From SLSG01 sp964477035 (lineage in GTDB: Bacteria > Bacteroidota > Bacteroidia > Bacteroidales > UBA7960): a stretch of DNA of 64,000 bases. This document shows positions 53,376-62,658 of the stretch, piece after piece (positions within the stretch are counted from its first letter, which is position 1; the number at the start of each line of letters is the position of its first letter). The translations under genes were made by a program, and so were the position numbers. The stretch covers positions 1 through 64,000 of the forward strand of contig CAYZCW010000009.1 of NCBI GenBank assembly GCA_964477035.1, written 5' to 3'. The notes under the pieces were generated by a model. That model did no database searches, was not told the DNA's origin, and was given only the letters and a program-made list of their open reading frames with translations.

Positions 53376-53401
53376 GTCGCCCGGAACCGAAGACATGCAG
53401 G

Positions 53402-53434
53402 CCTGTCCCAGCTTTCGGGTCAGGTCTTTTTTTT
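53402..53434 (+). terminator. Rho-independent terminator between the DUF4295 gene and ftsY
   Basis: CCTGTCCC (53402-53409) faces GGGTCAGG (53417-53424) with one T-T mismatch, around a seven-base loop, followed by TCTTTTTTTT. It sits 15 bases before ftsY, so it likely lowers read-through from the highly expressed ribosomal genes into ftsY. Confidence 0.7.
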
Positions 53435-53448
53435 AAAGGATCGCGGTC

Positions 53449-54405
53449 ATGGGACTCTTTGATTTTTTCTCGAAGGACAAGAAGGAGGATCTGGACAAGG
53501 GCTTGTCCAGGACCCGGACCAGCCTTTTTTCCAAACTGTCGAAGGCCGTGGCCGGCAAGTCACGGGTCGACGACCTGGTGCTGGACGAGCTGGAGGAGAT
53601 CCTCATCAGTTCGGACGTCGGGGTGGCCACCACCCTCCGGATCATCGAACGGCTGGAGGAGCGGGTGGCCCGTGACAAATACCTTGGAGCGGACGAGCTG
53701 AACCGGCTGCTGAAGGAGGAGACCATGGCCCTGCTGGCTGAAACCTCCGGGGAGGGTTTCTCCGGCGCGGAAGCCCCGGCCGGGAACGGTCCTTACGTGA
53801 TCATGGTGGTCGGGGTGAACGGGGTGGGCAAGACCACCACCATAGGCAAGCTGGCCCACAAGTTTAAAACGGCCGGCCGGAAAGTGGTCCTGGGTGCCTC
53901 CGACACCTTCCGGGCTGCGGCGGTCGATCAGCTTCTCATCTGGTCGGAGCGTGCCGGGGTGCCTGTGGTGTCCCGGGGCATGGGCGCCGACCCGGCGGCG
54001 GTGGCCTTTGAAACCATGCGCTACGCCCTGGACCATTCCATGGACGTGGCCATCCTCGATACGGCCGGCCGCCTGCACAACAAGGTGAACCTCATGAACG
54101 AACTGTCCAAGATCAAGAGGGTGATGCAGAAGGTGATTCCCGATGCCCCCCACGAGATCCTGCTGATCCTGGACGGGTCGACCGGGCAGAATGCCTTTGA
54201 GCAGGCCCGGCAGTTCACGGCGGCCACTGAAGTCAATGCCCTGGCCATCACCAAGCTGGACGGCACCGCCAAGGGCGGGGTCGTGATCGGCATCAGCGAC
54301 CAGTTCCAGGTGCCGGTCAAGTACATCGGCGTGGGCGAGCGCATGGAGGACCTGCAGCTGTTCGACCGCGAAACCTTCGTAAGCAGCCTGTTCGACGCCT
54401 CCTGA
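53449..54405 (+). CDS. ftsY: Signal recognition particle receptor FtsY
   Basis: GTPase that docks signal recognition particle-ribosome complexes at the membrane. The N domain covers about residues 1-100. The G domain has all motifs: VVGVNGVGKTTTIGKLAHKF, ASDTFRAAAVDQLLIW, ILDTAGRLHNKVNLMNEL, ITKLDGTAKGGVV and the C-terminal VKYIGVGERMEDLQLF. The long acidic A domain of E. coli FtsY is missing, as is normal in this phylum. Length 318. rimO follows after about 100 bases. Confidence 0.96.
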   Translation: MGLFDFFSKDKKEDLDKGLSRTRTSLFSKLSKAVAGKSRVDDLVLDELEEILISSDVGVATTLRIIERLEERVARDKYLGADELNRLLKEETMALLAETSGEGFSGAEAPAGNGPYVIMVVGVNGVGKTTTIGKLAHKFKTAGRKVVLGASDTFRAAAVDQLLIWSERAGVPVVSRGMGADPAAVAFETMRYALDHSMDVAILDTAGRLHNKVNLMNELSKIKRVMQKVIPDAPHEILLILDGSTGQNAFEQARQFTAATEVNALAITKLDGTAKGGVVIGISDQFQVPVKYIGVGERMEDLQLFDRETFVSSLFDAS

Positions 54406-54502
54406 CGCGCCTTTTCCCACCGGGGCAGCTTCCGCAACAAGGGCATGTTCCCGCACCAAGGGACGCCCCCCTGCGGGTCACTTTCCAGACAGACCAAAGC
54501 CC

Positions 54503-55795
54503 ATGAAGAAAAAACGCATCCGCATGCTCACGATGGGCTGTTCCAAGAACCTGGTCGACTCCGAAAAGGTCCTTGGCCAGCTTCCGCCGGGTCGTTTCGA
54601 ACTGCACCACGAAGGGGAGGGGCCGGCCGACATCGTGATCATCAATACCTGTGGCTTCATCCGGGATGCCAAGGAAGAAAGCATCGACACCATCCTGCAT
54701 TATGTGGAAGCCCGCCGGCAGGGGCTGATCGGCGAGCTGCTGGTGACCGGCTGCCTTTCTGAGCGTTACCGGGAAGAGCTGCGGCAGGAGATCCCGGAAG
54801 TGGACGCCTGGTTCGGGGTGTCCGATACCGACGCCCTGTTTGCCCGCCTGCGGGAACTTCATGCACCGGAGGACCCTTCCCGCCTGCTTGCCACGCCCTC
54901 TCATTACGCCTATCTGAAGGTCGCCGAGGGTTGTGACCGCAGCTGCTCGTTCTGCGCCATTCCCATGATCAGGGGCCGCTACCGGTCGCTGCCTGTCCCT
55001 GCACTGGAGAAAGAAGCCCGCCAGCTGGCCGGCAAGGGCGTCCGGGAGCTGCTGCTGATCGCCCAGGACCTGAGCTGGTATGGCCGTGACCTGCAGGGGC
55101 GGTCCCTGCTCACCCCATTGCTGGAATCCCTGTCGTCCATCGACGGCATCCGCTGGATCCGGCTGCATTATGCCTACCCGGCCCTGTTTCCGCAGGACCT
55201 CATCAGGCAGATGGCCGACAACCCCAAACTGTGCCGCTACCTGGACATCCCCTTCCAGCACATTCACGACGGGGTGTTGCGGTCCATGCGGCGGGGGCAT
55301 ACCCGGCGATCGACATACCGGCTGATCGAGAAGCTGCGCGGCGGGGTGCCTGGCCTGGCACTGCGCACCACCCTGATGGTGGGCTATCCGGGGGAAACAG
55401 ATGCGGCCTTTGAAGAATTGATGCAGTTCGTGCGGGAGGTGCGTTTTGAGCGCATGGGGGTGTTCACCTATTCCCCCGAGGAAGGCACCCCTGCCTATCC
55501 GCTGGGCGACCCTGTCCCGGAGACCGTCAAGCTGGAAAGGGCCGACGCCCTGATGGCCCTGCAGCAGGAAATATCCATGGAGATCAACGAGTCACGCATC
55601 GGGCAGGTCCACACGGTGGTCATCGATTCCGAAGACGGGGACTACTTCCTGGGCCGCACCGAGTTCGACTCTCCTGAAGTGGACAACGAGGTCTTCCTGG
55701 ACAAATCGCCCGGCATGGCGCCGGGCGATTTCGTCAGGGCAGAGATCACCGGGGCCGGAGAGTTCGAGTTGTACGGCCGGTTGGCTGTGTCCTGA
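54503..55795 (+). CDS. rimO: Ribosomal protein uS12 methylthiotransferase RimO
   Basis: Radical SAM enzyme that adds a methylthio group to Asp of ribosomal protein uS12. Domains: the UPF0004 domain with MLTMGCSKNLVDSEKVLGQL and further cysteines in IINTCGFIRDAKEES and VTGCLSERY. The radical SAM core has CX3CX2C in CDRSCSFCAIPMIRGRYRSL. A C-terminal TRAM domain follows. The RimO rather than MiaB subtype fits the sequence FQHIHDGVLRSMRRG and the chromosomal neighbours rpmG and ftsY. Length 430. Confidence 0.94.
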   Translation: MKKKRIRMLTMGCSKNLVDSEKVLGQLPPGRFELHHEGEGPADIVIINTCGFIRDAKEESIDTILHYVEARRQGLIGELLVTGCLSERYREELRQEIPEVDAWFGVSDTDALFARLRELHAPEDPSRLLATPSHYAYLKVAEGCDRSCSFCAIPMIRGRYRSLPVPALEKEARQLAGKGVRELLLIAQDLSWYGRDLQGRSLLTPLLESLSSIDGIRWIRLHYAYPALFPQDLIRQMADNPKLCRYLDIPFQHIHDGVLRSMRRGHTRRSTYRLIEKLRGGVPGLALRTTLMVGYPGETDAAFEELMQFVREVRFERMGVFTYSPEEGTPAYPLGDPVPETVKLERADALMALQQEISMEINESRIGQVHTVVIDSEDGDYFLGRTEFDSPEVDNEVFLDKSPGMAPGDFVRAEITGAGEFELYGRLAVS

Positions 55796-55807
55796 GCGGA
55801 CCATCTG

Positions 55808-55850
55808 CCCGGGCCGCCCGGAAAGGGATGCCCCTGTCCCGGGCCGCCCG
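55808..55850. repeat. 13-base direct repeat in the gap after rimO
   Basis: CCCGGGCCGCCCG occurs at 55808-55820 and again at 55838-55850, a period of 30 bases, in the gap between the convergent stops of rimO and the M14 gene. Each copy contains CCCGGG, so hairpins are possible, but no T-run follows on either strand. Confidence 0.6.
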
Positions 55851-55862
55851 ACGCTGCAGGGA

Positions 55863-58493
55863 TCAGTCCGCCTTCTCCAGCAGCAATGCGTTAAATACCA
55901 ATTTGTTGTTCGATGGCATGGAGCCCCTGAAGTTGGGCACGAAGGAGTACAGCACGAGCTGGCCTTTGTCCTTGCGCACCCACACCATGGCCGGCCGCTT
56001 TGCCAGCAGCTCTTCCTTCTCCGCATACCCGCTCATCAGGACCTTGCCTTCGGGAAACATGCCCACCACCCGGCGGTCCATGCCGAAGACCGGGACGGAG
56101 GTCGACAAGACCGGGTTGGACCGGTGGAAGACCCCGATCTCCGGGGGCATGCCCAGACTCAGCGGGTGGTCTTGCAGAAGCTGCATGCGCAGCAACGAGC
56201 CGGGGCAGTTCAGTCCCTGCCGCTCCAGTCCGGCGGCCGCATTGCCCACCGGCAGGTTGTACGCCTGCCCGTCCTGACCGGGCTCCATCAGCCCCGTGAA
56301 CAGGTCGACCGACCGGCCCCAGGACAGGATCGTGCCGCCCTGTTCGAAGAAACGCAACACATTCTGCCAGCCTTCCTTTCCCAGGCCCTTGACGTAGTCC
56401 GGATTGTAGAAGGGGATGAACACCTGTCCGCCACGCTCTGACCGTCCCTGCATGATCTGGCTTTTCGGGGCGTCGGGAAACACGATCACGTCGAAGCGGC
56501 GCGACAGCTCAGCTGTGGCGATCTCCCCCGGGCTCATCGCCACGTAAGGGATGTCGTAAGAGTCGAACAGCCAGCGGGTCCATCCCGCGTCCATGTCGTG
56601 CATATTGGTTTCACACAACAGGATGCGCGGCATGTCCAGGGAGCGGAAATCCCCTTCGGGGCGTTCCTCCAGGAAGGTGCCTCCCAGCAACAGCCTGCCT
56701 GACAGCTCGTCCAGTACATCCTGACTGCGGCCCCCGGCCTCCAGCAGAAAGCTGCCTGCCGGAAAACTGCCCTGGGGGGTGTCCACCGCCCCCCGGCTGC
56801 GCATCACGGGCAGGCCCTGCCCCAGGGCGGCAAATGCGGCATGGAAGCTCTCGTTATGATCGGCGCTGAGGAGCCAGTATCCGTTCAGGGGGGGCGGGGA
56901 AACGGCGGGGCGGAGGTCTTCATCCGACACGGGGCGCAGTGCCCCGGCCAGGCCGGGTGCCGGCTCCTTGAGCTCCTCCGAGTTGACGCCGCGGTGCAGG
57001 GGCAGCGACCAGCTGGTGATGTCGTACGGCCGGATGATCTCTCCACCGGGCGTGTAACGCCTCACCGGATATTGCTGGGTCTCCATCACCTCCTTGATGA
57101 ACGGGCGGTAGGCCTGTGCCATGGGGATCACGAAGTCGCCCGCCAGGTATTGCCTTCCGGCCACCAGCATGTCCCTTTCCAGCACGTACAGCGCCACCCC
57201 GTGACGCCGCAGCAGCTGCAGCATCCGCAGGGCCTCCCCCGGATCGTGCTGGGATGCGGGCACGATATAGAAATAAGGCGGCTGGCTGAGGCCCCTCTTC
57301 ACCTCGGTACGGCACAGGTCGTTGCGGAAGGCCAGGATGTCGTTTTTGTGCAGCGAGCCGGTCTTGATCATGGAGTAGGTCGACTCCAGCTCATAGGTCA
57401 CGATGTCCCCCAGTGTCCACCAGCCTCCCGGCCAGGGGGCCATGAAGTTGATGCCTTTCTTGTATTCCGAGATGCCCTTGCCCGATACCGACAATTCCCC
57501 TGCTTCCACAAACACGGGGGTGGCCAGCTGCACGCTCGCCGCCTCGGTCAGCAGGCTGATCACGTTCTTCCAGGCGCTTGTCTCGGTGGATCCGGGCCAG
57601 TAATTGTCGAACAGGTAGTGCTGGCTGATGCCTGTAAGCCCCCTGGCCGTCATGTCCCGGGCCATGTTGGATCCGAACACCCAGGTCCAGCTCCAGAGGT
57701 TCTCATCGATGTTTTCGGCGATGGGGTCATGGTTGGGGGGCACGAAGTAGCGCACCCCGGTGGCGCCCATCTGGTGCTTTTCCACCAGCACCTGGGGAAA
57801 CCACTCCAGGTTGTAGGCATCGGCGATGGCCTGGTTCTCCTTTTGGGTCAGGGTAATGAAGTCGCGGTTGATGTTGTGGCCGACATATTTGTGGTACAGC
57901 CCGGGCAGGGAACTCCCCTCGTACGGGGTGTCCAGGTACTGCTTGTAATGGTCCACCACCAGGTCCATGCCGTCCGGGTTATGGCTGGGGTTCATCATGA
58001 AGACCACGTCCTGCAGGTAGCGGTCCATGCCGGGTTCGGTCCCTTCGATGAGGGTATAGGCCATGCGCGGGGCCGCCTGGGAAGGGCCCACCTCTGTGGC
58101 ATGCATCGACAGGGTGGCGAAGATGAACACCCTTCCCTGCTCGATCAGCCGCGCACGTTCCCCTTCCGGAATGTCCGGGTCCAGGGCCAGCCTGCGGTTG
58201 ATTTCGCGCAGTTCGTCCAGGCGCCGGATGTTCTCTTCCGACGAGATGAAAGCGATGTAGATGGGGCGGCCGAATTCCGACTCCCCGACCTGTTCCAGGC
58301 GGATGCGACCCGACTCGGACTCCAGCAGGTGAAGGTAATCCATGAGGGGGCCGTAATTGATCATTTGACGGTCTGCCCCGGGTTCGAACCCGAAGTAGGA
58401 GGCGGGCGGGGTGATGATCTGGGCGCTTGCCCGGCTTGCGCCGCAAAGGGCACAAAGCAGGCACAGGATAAGGGCAAAGGTTTTGGGTCGCAT
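55863..58493 (-). CDS. Large exported M14-family zinc metallopeptidase
   Basis: 876 residues from the ATG at 58493; the longer open frame to 59039 is a shadow of the next gene. A signal peptide (FALILCLLCALCGASRASAQ) is present. The M14 domain (about 30-400) has the zinc pair in LSMHATEVGPSQAAPR and the MMNPSHNPDGMDLV block, with the third His in VEKHQMGATG. The remaining 450 residues, including GGTFLEERPEGDFRSLDMPR, form a glutamine-amidotransferase-like fold seen in this M14 subgroup (inferred). It lies 32 bases after the DUF2279 gene. Protein degradation outside the cytosol is the likely role. Confidence 0.87.
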   Translation of the reverse strand: MRPKTFALILCLLCALCGASRASAQIITPPASYFGFEPGADRQMINYGPLMDYLHLLESESGRIRLEQVGESEFGRPIYIAFISSEENIRRLDELREINRRLALDPDIPEGERARLIEQGRVFIFATLSMHATEVGPSQAAPRMAYTLIEGTEPGMDRYLQDVVFMMNPSHNPDGMDLVVDHYKQYLDTPYEGSSLPGLYHKYVGHNINRDFITLTQKENQAIADAYNLEWFPQVLVEKHQMGATGVRYFVPPNHDPIAENIDENLWSWTWVFGSNMARDMTARGLTGISQHYLFDNYWPGSTETSAWKNVISLLTEAASVQLATPVFVEAGELSVSGKGISEYKKGINFMAPWPGGWWTLGDIVTYELESTYSMIKTGSLHKNDILAFRNDLCRTEVKRGLSQPPYFYIVPASQHDPGEALRMLQLLRRHGVALYVLERDMLVAGRQYLAGDFVIPMAQAYRPFIKEVMETQQYPVRRYTPGGEIIRPYDITSWSLPLHRGVNSEELKEPAPGLAGALRPVSDEDLRPAVSPPPLNGYWLLSADHNESFHAAFAALGQGLPVMRSRGAVDTPQGSFPAGSFLLEAGGRSQDVLDELSGRLLLGGTFLEERPEGDFRSLDMPRILLCETNMHDMDAGWTRWLFDSYDIPYVAMSPGEIATAELSRRFDVIVFPDAPKSQIMQGRSERGGQVFIPFYNPDYVKGLGKEGWQNVLRFFEQGGTILSWGRSVDLFTGLMEPGQDGQAYNLPVGNAAAGLERQGLNCPGSLLRMQLLQDHPLSLGMPPEIGVFHRSNPVLSTSVPVFGMDRRVVGMFPEGKVLMSGYAEKEELLAKRPAMVWVRKDKGQLVLYSFVPNFRGSMPSNNKLVFNALLLEKAD

Positions 58494-58525
58494 GGCAATC
58501 GGGTTTGTTAAGGATGAATAAAGGA

Positions 58526-59581
58526 TCAGAAAAATACCAGGTGGATGCCCCAGCCGGTGATGCGGTTGTATTCGAGGGCCGGGGTGGGAAATTTCAGGAA
58601 ATTGACGGCCGACAGGACCGCCTTCAGCAGCCGGCTGTCGGTGGCAATGCGGGTGAGGTCCACATCGGGTGCCAGGAACCAGCGGCGGTAACGTTCCATG
58701 TAGGGCAGGGGCTGCCCGTGATGCATGGCCGGGTTGGAGCTGCCCCCCAGCATGCCGTAGGCTCCGTACCCCACGGACAGGTTGAGCCAGGGGGGCAGGG
58801 CCTGGCTGCCCAGGGTGCTGGATAGGTTGACAGACAGCCAGAAGGTCATGCCGTTGTAGTCTTTGATCAGCCTTTCGGCCAGGCTGTTGCCCAGCAGGTC
58901 CGGGCGGTGGCCCGCAAGGGGGGTGGTCCGGAAAGAATACTTCCAGAGGAGGGGCTGCTCCTGATACCACAACTCCTGCACCAGGAAGGAGGCCGCCCCG
59001 AGGGTGTTGGCCAGCTGGTCTCCCATCGAGAAGCCCCACTGGGCCGAATGCCCGTCAAGCAATTCGATGGTGGTCATGAAGGCGTAGGCAGAGGCCGTGC
59101 CGACCCAGGCGCTTCGCTTCCTGTCCAGGCCGGCAAGCCGGAATGCCCCCGCGCTGGTGCGGCCCAGGTGGTAGCTCGTGGTCACATGCCCCATCTTGTC
59201 CATTTGCAGCCAGTCGCCCATGTCGTTGTGAAAATGCAGGGAAGACCGGGGGTATTCTTTGTACCAGGCATGGTTCAGGGCCAGCAGGGAGGCGCCGTAA
59301 GCCGCGGCTTGTGTGCCGGCCACCCACACTATGGCCCGCCGCTCCGGGATTCCGGCGCGGATGCCGGGCAGGGAGTCTGACGCGTCAGATGGCAGCCACA
59401 CCGACCGGGGAACCTGCCCGGTGCCGGCCGCCTGCCCTGTCTTGAAAGCAGGTGCTGCCCGGAAAACCTGCACCGCACCTGCCGCCTGCCCTTTCCCGGA
59501 GGTGGGTCTTCTCCCCTCTGGGCCGCCGGCCTTCAGGGTCATCCAGGGAATCAACAGCAGGACCAGGCAGGAGACGCGCAT
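58526..59581 (-). CDS. DUF2279 (YfiM-like) exported protein
   Basis: Start at the ATG at 59581, which begins a signal peptide (MRVSCLVLLLIPWMTLKAGG). A low-complexity stretch rich in Gly, Ala and Pro follows to about residue 65. The DUF2279 core then shows WYKEYPRSSLHFHNDMGDWL, QMDKMGHVTTSYHLGR and TIELLDGHSAQWGFSMGDQL. The His and Asp residues in these motifs are conserved in the family. Later strands resemble an outer-membrane barrel, ending in ITGWGIHLVFF with a C-terminal Phe. Function unknown. It starts seven bases after the phosphohexomutase stop. Confidence 0.82.
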   Translation of the reverse strand: MRVSCLVLLLIPWMTLKAGGPEGRRPTSGKGQAAGAVQVFRAAPAFKTGQAAGTGQVPRSVWLPSDASDSLPGIRAGIPERRAIVWVAGTQAAAYGASLLALNHAWYKEYPRSSLHFHNDMGDWLQMDKMGHVTTSYHLGRTSAGAFRLAGLDRKRSAWVGTASAYAFMTTIELLDGHSAQWGFSMGDQLANTLGAASFLVQELWYQEQPLLWKYSFRTTPLAGHRPDLLGNSLAERLIKDYNGMTFWLSVNLSSTLGSQALPPWLNLSVGYGAYGMLGGSSNPAMHHGQPLPYMERYRRWFLAPDVDLTRIATDSRLLKAVLSAVNFLKFPTPALEYNRITGWGIHLVFF

Positions 59582-59588
59582 CGGCAAA

Positions 59589-60998
59589 CTATTTGGATAT
59601 GATGGTATCGTAGCCATCCCGGAGAATTTGCAGGGCCTCCTCCCTGGTTTCCCCTTCCGCGTAAGTCCGGAGGACCGGTTCGGTGCCCGAGGGCCGGATC
59701 ATCAGCCATTGGGAGTCACTGAAATAGTATTTGAACCCGTCCAGGGTTTCGGTCCGGATCACCTCCCGGGAGCCGAAGCGTTGGTAGGCCCCGGCCTCAC
59801 AGTTTTTGACGATGCGGTCCTTGTCCTCCGGGGGGAGCCGCAGGTCGGAGCGTTCGAAGGCAAACGGACCGGTCAGTTCGTATACTTCCCGGATGAGGCC
59901 CTGCAGCGACTTGCCCGTTTTCACCATGGCCTCCCAGATCAGCAGCCCGTTGTAGATGCCGTCCCGTTCGGGGATGTGGCCGGTCACTGCGATGCCGCCA
60001 GATTCCTCCCCGCCCACAAGCACGTTCTCGCGCAACATCAGCCCGCAGATGTGCTTGAAGCCGATCTTGACGATGTCCAGGGGCAGGCTGTAGAGGCCGC
60101 AGAGTGTGCCGATCTTGACCGTGGAACTGAAGCCGGTGGCCACCTTGCCGGACAGCTTGCGGTAGTGGTGGAGGTAATGGATCAGCAGCAGGATCACATG
60201 GTGGGAGTCCACATACCCTCCCCGGTGATCGAACAGGGCGATGCGGTCCGCATCCCCGTCCACCGCCAACCCGCAGTCGATGTCCCCTGCCAGGCGGATC
60301 ACCTCGCTGAACGCCTCCAGGTTCTTCAGCAGCGGCTCCGGCGGGATGCCGTCGAACAGCGGCTGCCGTTCACAGTGCAGCAGGGTGATGTCGGGGAACA
60401 GCCGGCGCATCACGTTCTGCCCCGAGCCGTACATGGCATCAAAGGCAAACTGCATGGGCGAGCGGCGTATGGTTTCCAGATCGAACTTCTCCTCCAGGTA
60501 GTTGCAGTACATGGTCTCCAGGTCGATCCTTTCCACCAGCCCCTTTTCGGTGAGCCCTTCCAGGCTGTGGGCCTCCCAGTCTGCACCGGGCTGTTCCGGG
60601 ATGAGGGCCTCCACCCGGGCGATGTCTTCGTCCATCAAAGGCCCCCCGTAATGGCCCTTCAGCTTGTAACCGTTGTATTCGGGAGGGTTGTGGCTGGCCG
60701 TGATCACCACGCCCAGGTCCGCTTTGCAGCGGAGCACGGCCAGGGAGATCATGGGGGTGGACACGAAGGTGTCGGCCAGGAACACATGCACTCCCATGGA
60801 AGCCAGCACCCTGGCGGACACTTCTGCAAAAAGCTCTCCGCCGAAGCGGCAGTCGTGCCCCACCACCACCGAGGGCCTGTCCTTCATCTGCAGGGCAAAT
60901 CGTCCGGTGGCTTCCGCCACGCGGGCGACGTTGTGGGTGGTGAATTCGCGGGCGATGACGGCGCGCCAGCCGTCGGTTCCGAATTTGATGGGCGTCAT
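59589..60998 (-). CDS. Phosphoglucomutase / phosphomannomutase family enzyme
   Basis: Alpha-D-phosphohexomutase of 469 residues. MTPIKFGTDGWRAVIAREFT starts it. The phosphoserine is in VVITASHNPPEYNGYKLKG. The metal loop is AVDGDADRIALFDHRGG, the sugar-binding loop is GGEESGGIAV, and the phosphate site is IRPSGTEPVLRTYAE. It belongs to the PGM/PMM group rather than GlmM, which is encoded at 9.2 kb. A -7 element lies just upstream, and the DUF2279 and M14 genes follow on the same strand with short gaps. Confidence 0.92.
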   Translation of the reverse strand: MTPIKFGTDGWRAVIAREFTTHNVARVAEATGRFALQMKDRPSVVVGHDCRFGGELFAEVSARVLASMGVHVFLADTFVSTPMISLAVLRCKADLGVVITASHNPPEYNGYKLKGHYGGPLMDEDIARVEALIPEQPGADWEAHSLEGLTEKGLVERIDLETMYCNYLEEKFDLETIRRSPMQFAFDAMYGSGQNVMRRLFPDITLLHCERQPLFDGIPPEPLLKNLEAFSEVIRLAGDIDCGLAVDGDADRIALFDHRGGYVDSHHVILLLIHYLHHYRKLSGKVATGFSSTVKIGTLCGLYSLPLDIVKIGFKHICGLMLRENVLVGGEESGGIAVTGHIPERDGIYNGLLIWEAMVKTGKSLQGLIREVYELTGPFAFERSDLRLPPEDKDRIVKNCEAGAYQRFGSREVIRTETLDGFKYYFSDSQWLMIRPSGTEPVLRTYAEGETREEALQILRDGYDTIISK

Positions 60999-61014
60999 GG
61001 CGGAAAGTTTCTGC

Positions 61015-61022
61015 CAAATATA
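61015..61022 (-). promoter_or_regulatory. -7 element upstream of the phosphohexomutase gene
   Basis: TATATTTG on the minus strand, a full TAnnTTTG match, only 17 bases before the ATG at 60998. The leader would be about 10 bases. It sits between mltG and this gene, so the downstream run has its own promoter. Confidence 0.52.
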
Positions 61023-61037
61023 TCAAAAAATATCCGG

Positions 61038-62099
61038 CTAGTTCATGATTTGCCTTTCGTTCAAGGCCTGGCGGTACTTCCGGGCGTTGGCCAGGTGCTC
61101 GGCATAGGTACGGGCAAAGGCGTGGTAGCCACTGAAGTCGTCTTTGGCGCAGAAAAACAGGTAGTCGTGCCGCTCGTACTGCAGCACCCGGTCGATGACC
61201 TCCGGTCCGGGCAGGTTGATGGGGCCGGGAGGGAGCCCGGGATAGAGATAGGTATTGTAGGGGGAGTCAAAGGCCAGGTGCCTGTTTAGCACCCGCCGGA
61301 TGCTGAAATCGCCCAGGGCGAAGACGACCGTGGGGTCTGCCTGCAGGGGCATGTTGCGGCGCAGGCGGTTGATGTAAACCCCTGCGACGCGGTCCATCTC
61401 ATCGACCCGGTTGGTCTCGGCCTGCACGATGGAGGCCAGGATGCCCACTTCGTCGGGGGTCAAACCCATGGCGGCCGCCTGCCCCCGGCGCTCCTCATTC
61501 CAGAACCTTCCGTATTCGCGCCCCATGCGCTCGAGGAACTGCCTTGCCCCGGTGTTCCAGTAAAACTCGTAGGTGTTGGGCAGGAACAACAGCACAGATG
61601 TTTCCGGGGTCTTGCCGAAGGGTTCCAGGACCTGCACGTCATTGAGCAGCCGGATGAGGGAGGCGGAATCGGCCTCCACCTGCCGGGCGATCGTCCCGGC
61701 GAGCTGTTCCCTGGTGCGGATGTTGTTGAAGGTGACCCTCACCGGGTCCTGCCGCCCCGACCGCAGCAGGTTGATCAGTTCGTTGTTGCCCATCCGGTGG
61801 TGCAGCAGGTAGCGGCCCGGAGAGACCTTGTTCGGATAGTTTTTGCGCCGGGCCAGCCAACGGAAAGTCCGGCTGTTGCGAACCAGTCCGCTGTCTTCCA
61901 GCTGTTGCATCACATCCCCGAAATTGCTGCCGGTGGGGATGTACAAATGCTTGGTTTCTTGTCCTTTGAGGTCTATGTTGGGCCGGAGGACCACCATCCA
62001 GGCCGCCAGAACCGCCAGGGCTCCTGCGAGCAGGACCGCCAGGACGGCTGCCGCCAGAAACTTCCGCAGGTGATGATGTTTTCGGGCCTTATTCGCCAT
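61038..62099 (-). CDS. mltG: Endolytic murein transglycosylase MltG
   Basis: Membrane-anchored enzyme that cuts new glycan strands and so sets their length. One helix near residues 13-35 (KFLAAAVLAVLLAGALAVLA) anchors it. The LysM-like part follows (LYIPTGSNFGDVMQQLEDSG). The YceG catalytic domain has ILASIVQAETNRVDEMDRVA, in which the Glu is catalytic, and YINRLRRNMPLQADPTVVFA. It ends with FCAKDDFSGYHAFARTYAEH. Length 353. The GNAT gene upstream ends two bases before its start. Confidence 0.94.
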   Translation of the reverse strand: MANKARKHHHLRKFLAAAVLAVLLAGALAVLAAWMVVLRPNIDLKGQETKHLYIPTGSNFGDVMQQLEDSGLVRNSRTFRWLARRKNYPNKVSPGRYLLHHRMGNNELINLLRSGRQDPVRVTFNNIRTREQLAGTIARQVEADSASLIRLLNDVQVLEPFGKTPETSVLLFLPNTYEFYWNTGARQFLERMGREYGRFWNEERRGQAAAMGLTPDEVGILASIVQAETNRVDEMDRVAGVYINRLRRNMPLQADPTVVFALGDFSIRRVLNRHLAFDSPYNTYLYPGLPPGPINLPGPEVIDRVLQYERHDYLFFCAKDDFSGYHAFARTYAEHLANARKYRQALNERQIMN

Positions 62100-62100
62100 G

Positions 62101-62619
62101 TCAGAACAGTCGTTGCAGGAAATCCTCGTCCACCCATTGTCCTTCCCTCAGGTTCCATGCCTTGCGGGTGCCGGTCTGCTCAAAACCATGCCGCAGGAAC
62201 AGCTTCCGGCTGGCCTCGTTTCCGTGGTCCACGGTGCAATACACCTGTTTCAGGCTCAGTACTTTGCGGGCATATTCAAGCAGCAGGGACAGGGCTTCCG
62301 AGGCATGGCCCCTGTGGCGGTGTTCCGGGGCGATGAAAATCCCCAGGGCGGCCCGCCGGTGGTGCGGGTCGAAATCGAACAGGTCGATCACACCCACCCT
62401 CTCGTCCCCGTTTCCGGTAATCACCAGCCGCAGCTGCCGGTCCTCGTATATGTCATTCCTGGCCGACAGGATGTATTGTTCCAGGTAAAAGCGGGAGAAC
62501 GGGGTCAGGTTGCTGCCCAGGACCATGGTGTCCGGGTCGTTCTCCCACAGCTGGAGCGTGTCCAGGTCGGACAGCTCGAGGGGCTTCAGCCCGATCAGGT
62601 TTCCTTTCAAAAAGCTCAT
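62101..62619 (-). CDS. SpeG/RimJ-like GNAT acetyltransferase
   Basis: 172 residues with the layout of SpeG and RimJ/RimL enzymes. MSFLKGNLIGLKPLELSDLD leads to NDPDTMVLGSNLTPFSRFYL. VIDLFDFDPHHRRAALGIFI is followed by the acetyl-CoA loop HRHRGHASEALSLLLEYA. The end YCTVDHGNEASRKLFLRHGF is typical. I start at the ATG at 62619, since the longer frame begins with TTG inside a -7 element. SpeG-type members acetylate spermidine and others acetylate protein N-termini; this one cannot be placed. It lies between dapF and mltG on the same strand. Confidence 0.86.
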   Translation of the reverse strand: MSFLKGNLIGLKPLELSDLDTLQLWENDPDTMVLGSNLTPFSRFYLEQYILSARNDIYEDRQLRLVITGNGDERVGVIDLFDFDPHHRRAALGIFIAPEHRHRGHASEALSLLLEYARKVLSLKQVYCTVDHGNEASRKLFLRHGFEQTGTRKAWNLREGQWVDEDFLQRLF

Positions 62620-62622
62620 GCG

Positions 62623-62630
62623 CAAAAATA
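62623..62630 (-). promoter_or_regulatory. -7-like element touching the start of the GNAT gene
   Basis: TATTTTTG on the minus strand, a full TAnnTTTG match, ends only three bases before the ATG at 62619. If used, the message would have almost no leader or would start inside the gene. Confidence 0.35.
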
Positions 62631-62658
62631 ATCATTCTCGTCGGATGGGGCAGTGTCT

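Noticed and set aside
58375..58395. GGGTTCGAACCCG, which resembles a tRNA T-arm
   Set aside because: It lies within the coding sequence of the M14 peptidase, and no acceptor stem, D-arm or anticodon arm can be formed around it.
58494..59039. N-terminal extension of the large M14 peptidase
   Set aside because: The extra 182 codons run through the DUF2279 gene in another frame. The ATG at 58493 begins a clean signal peptide.
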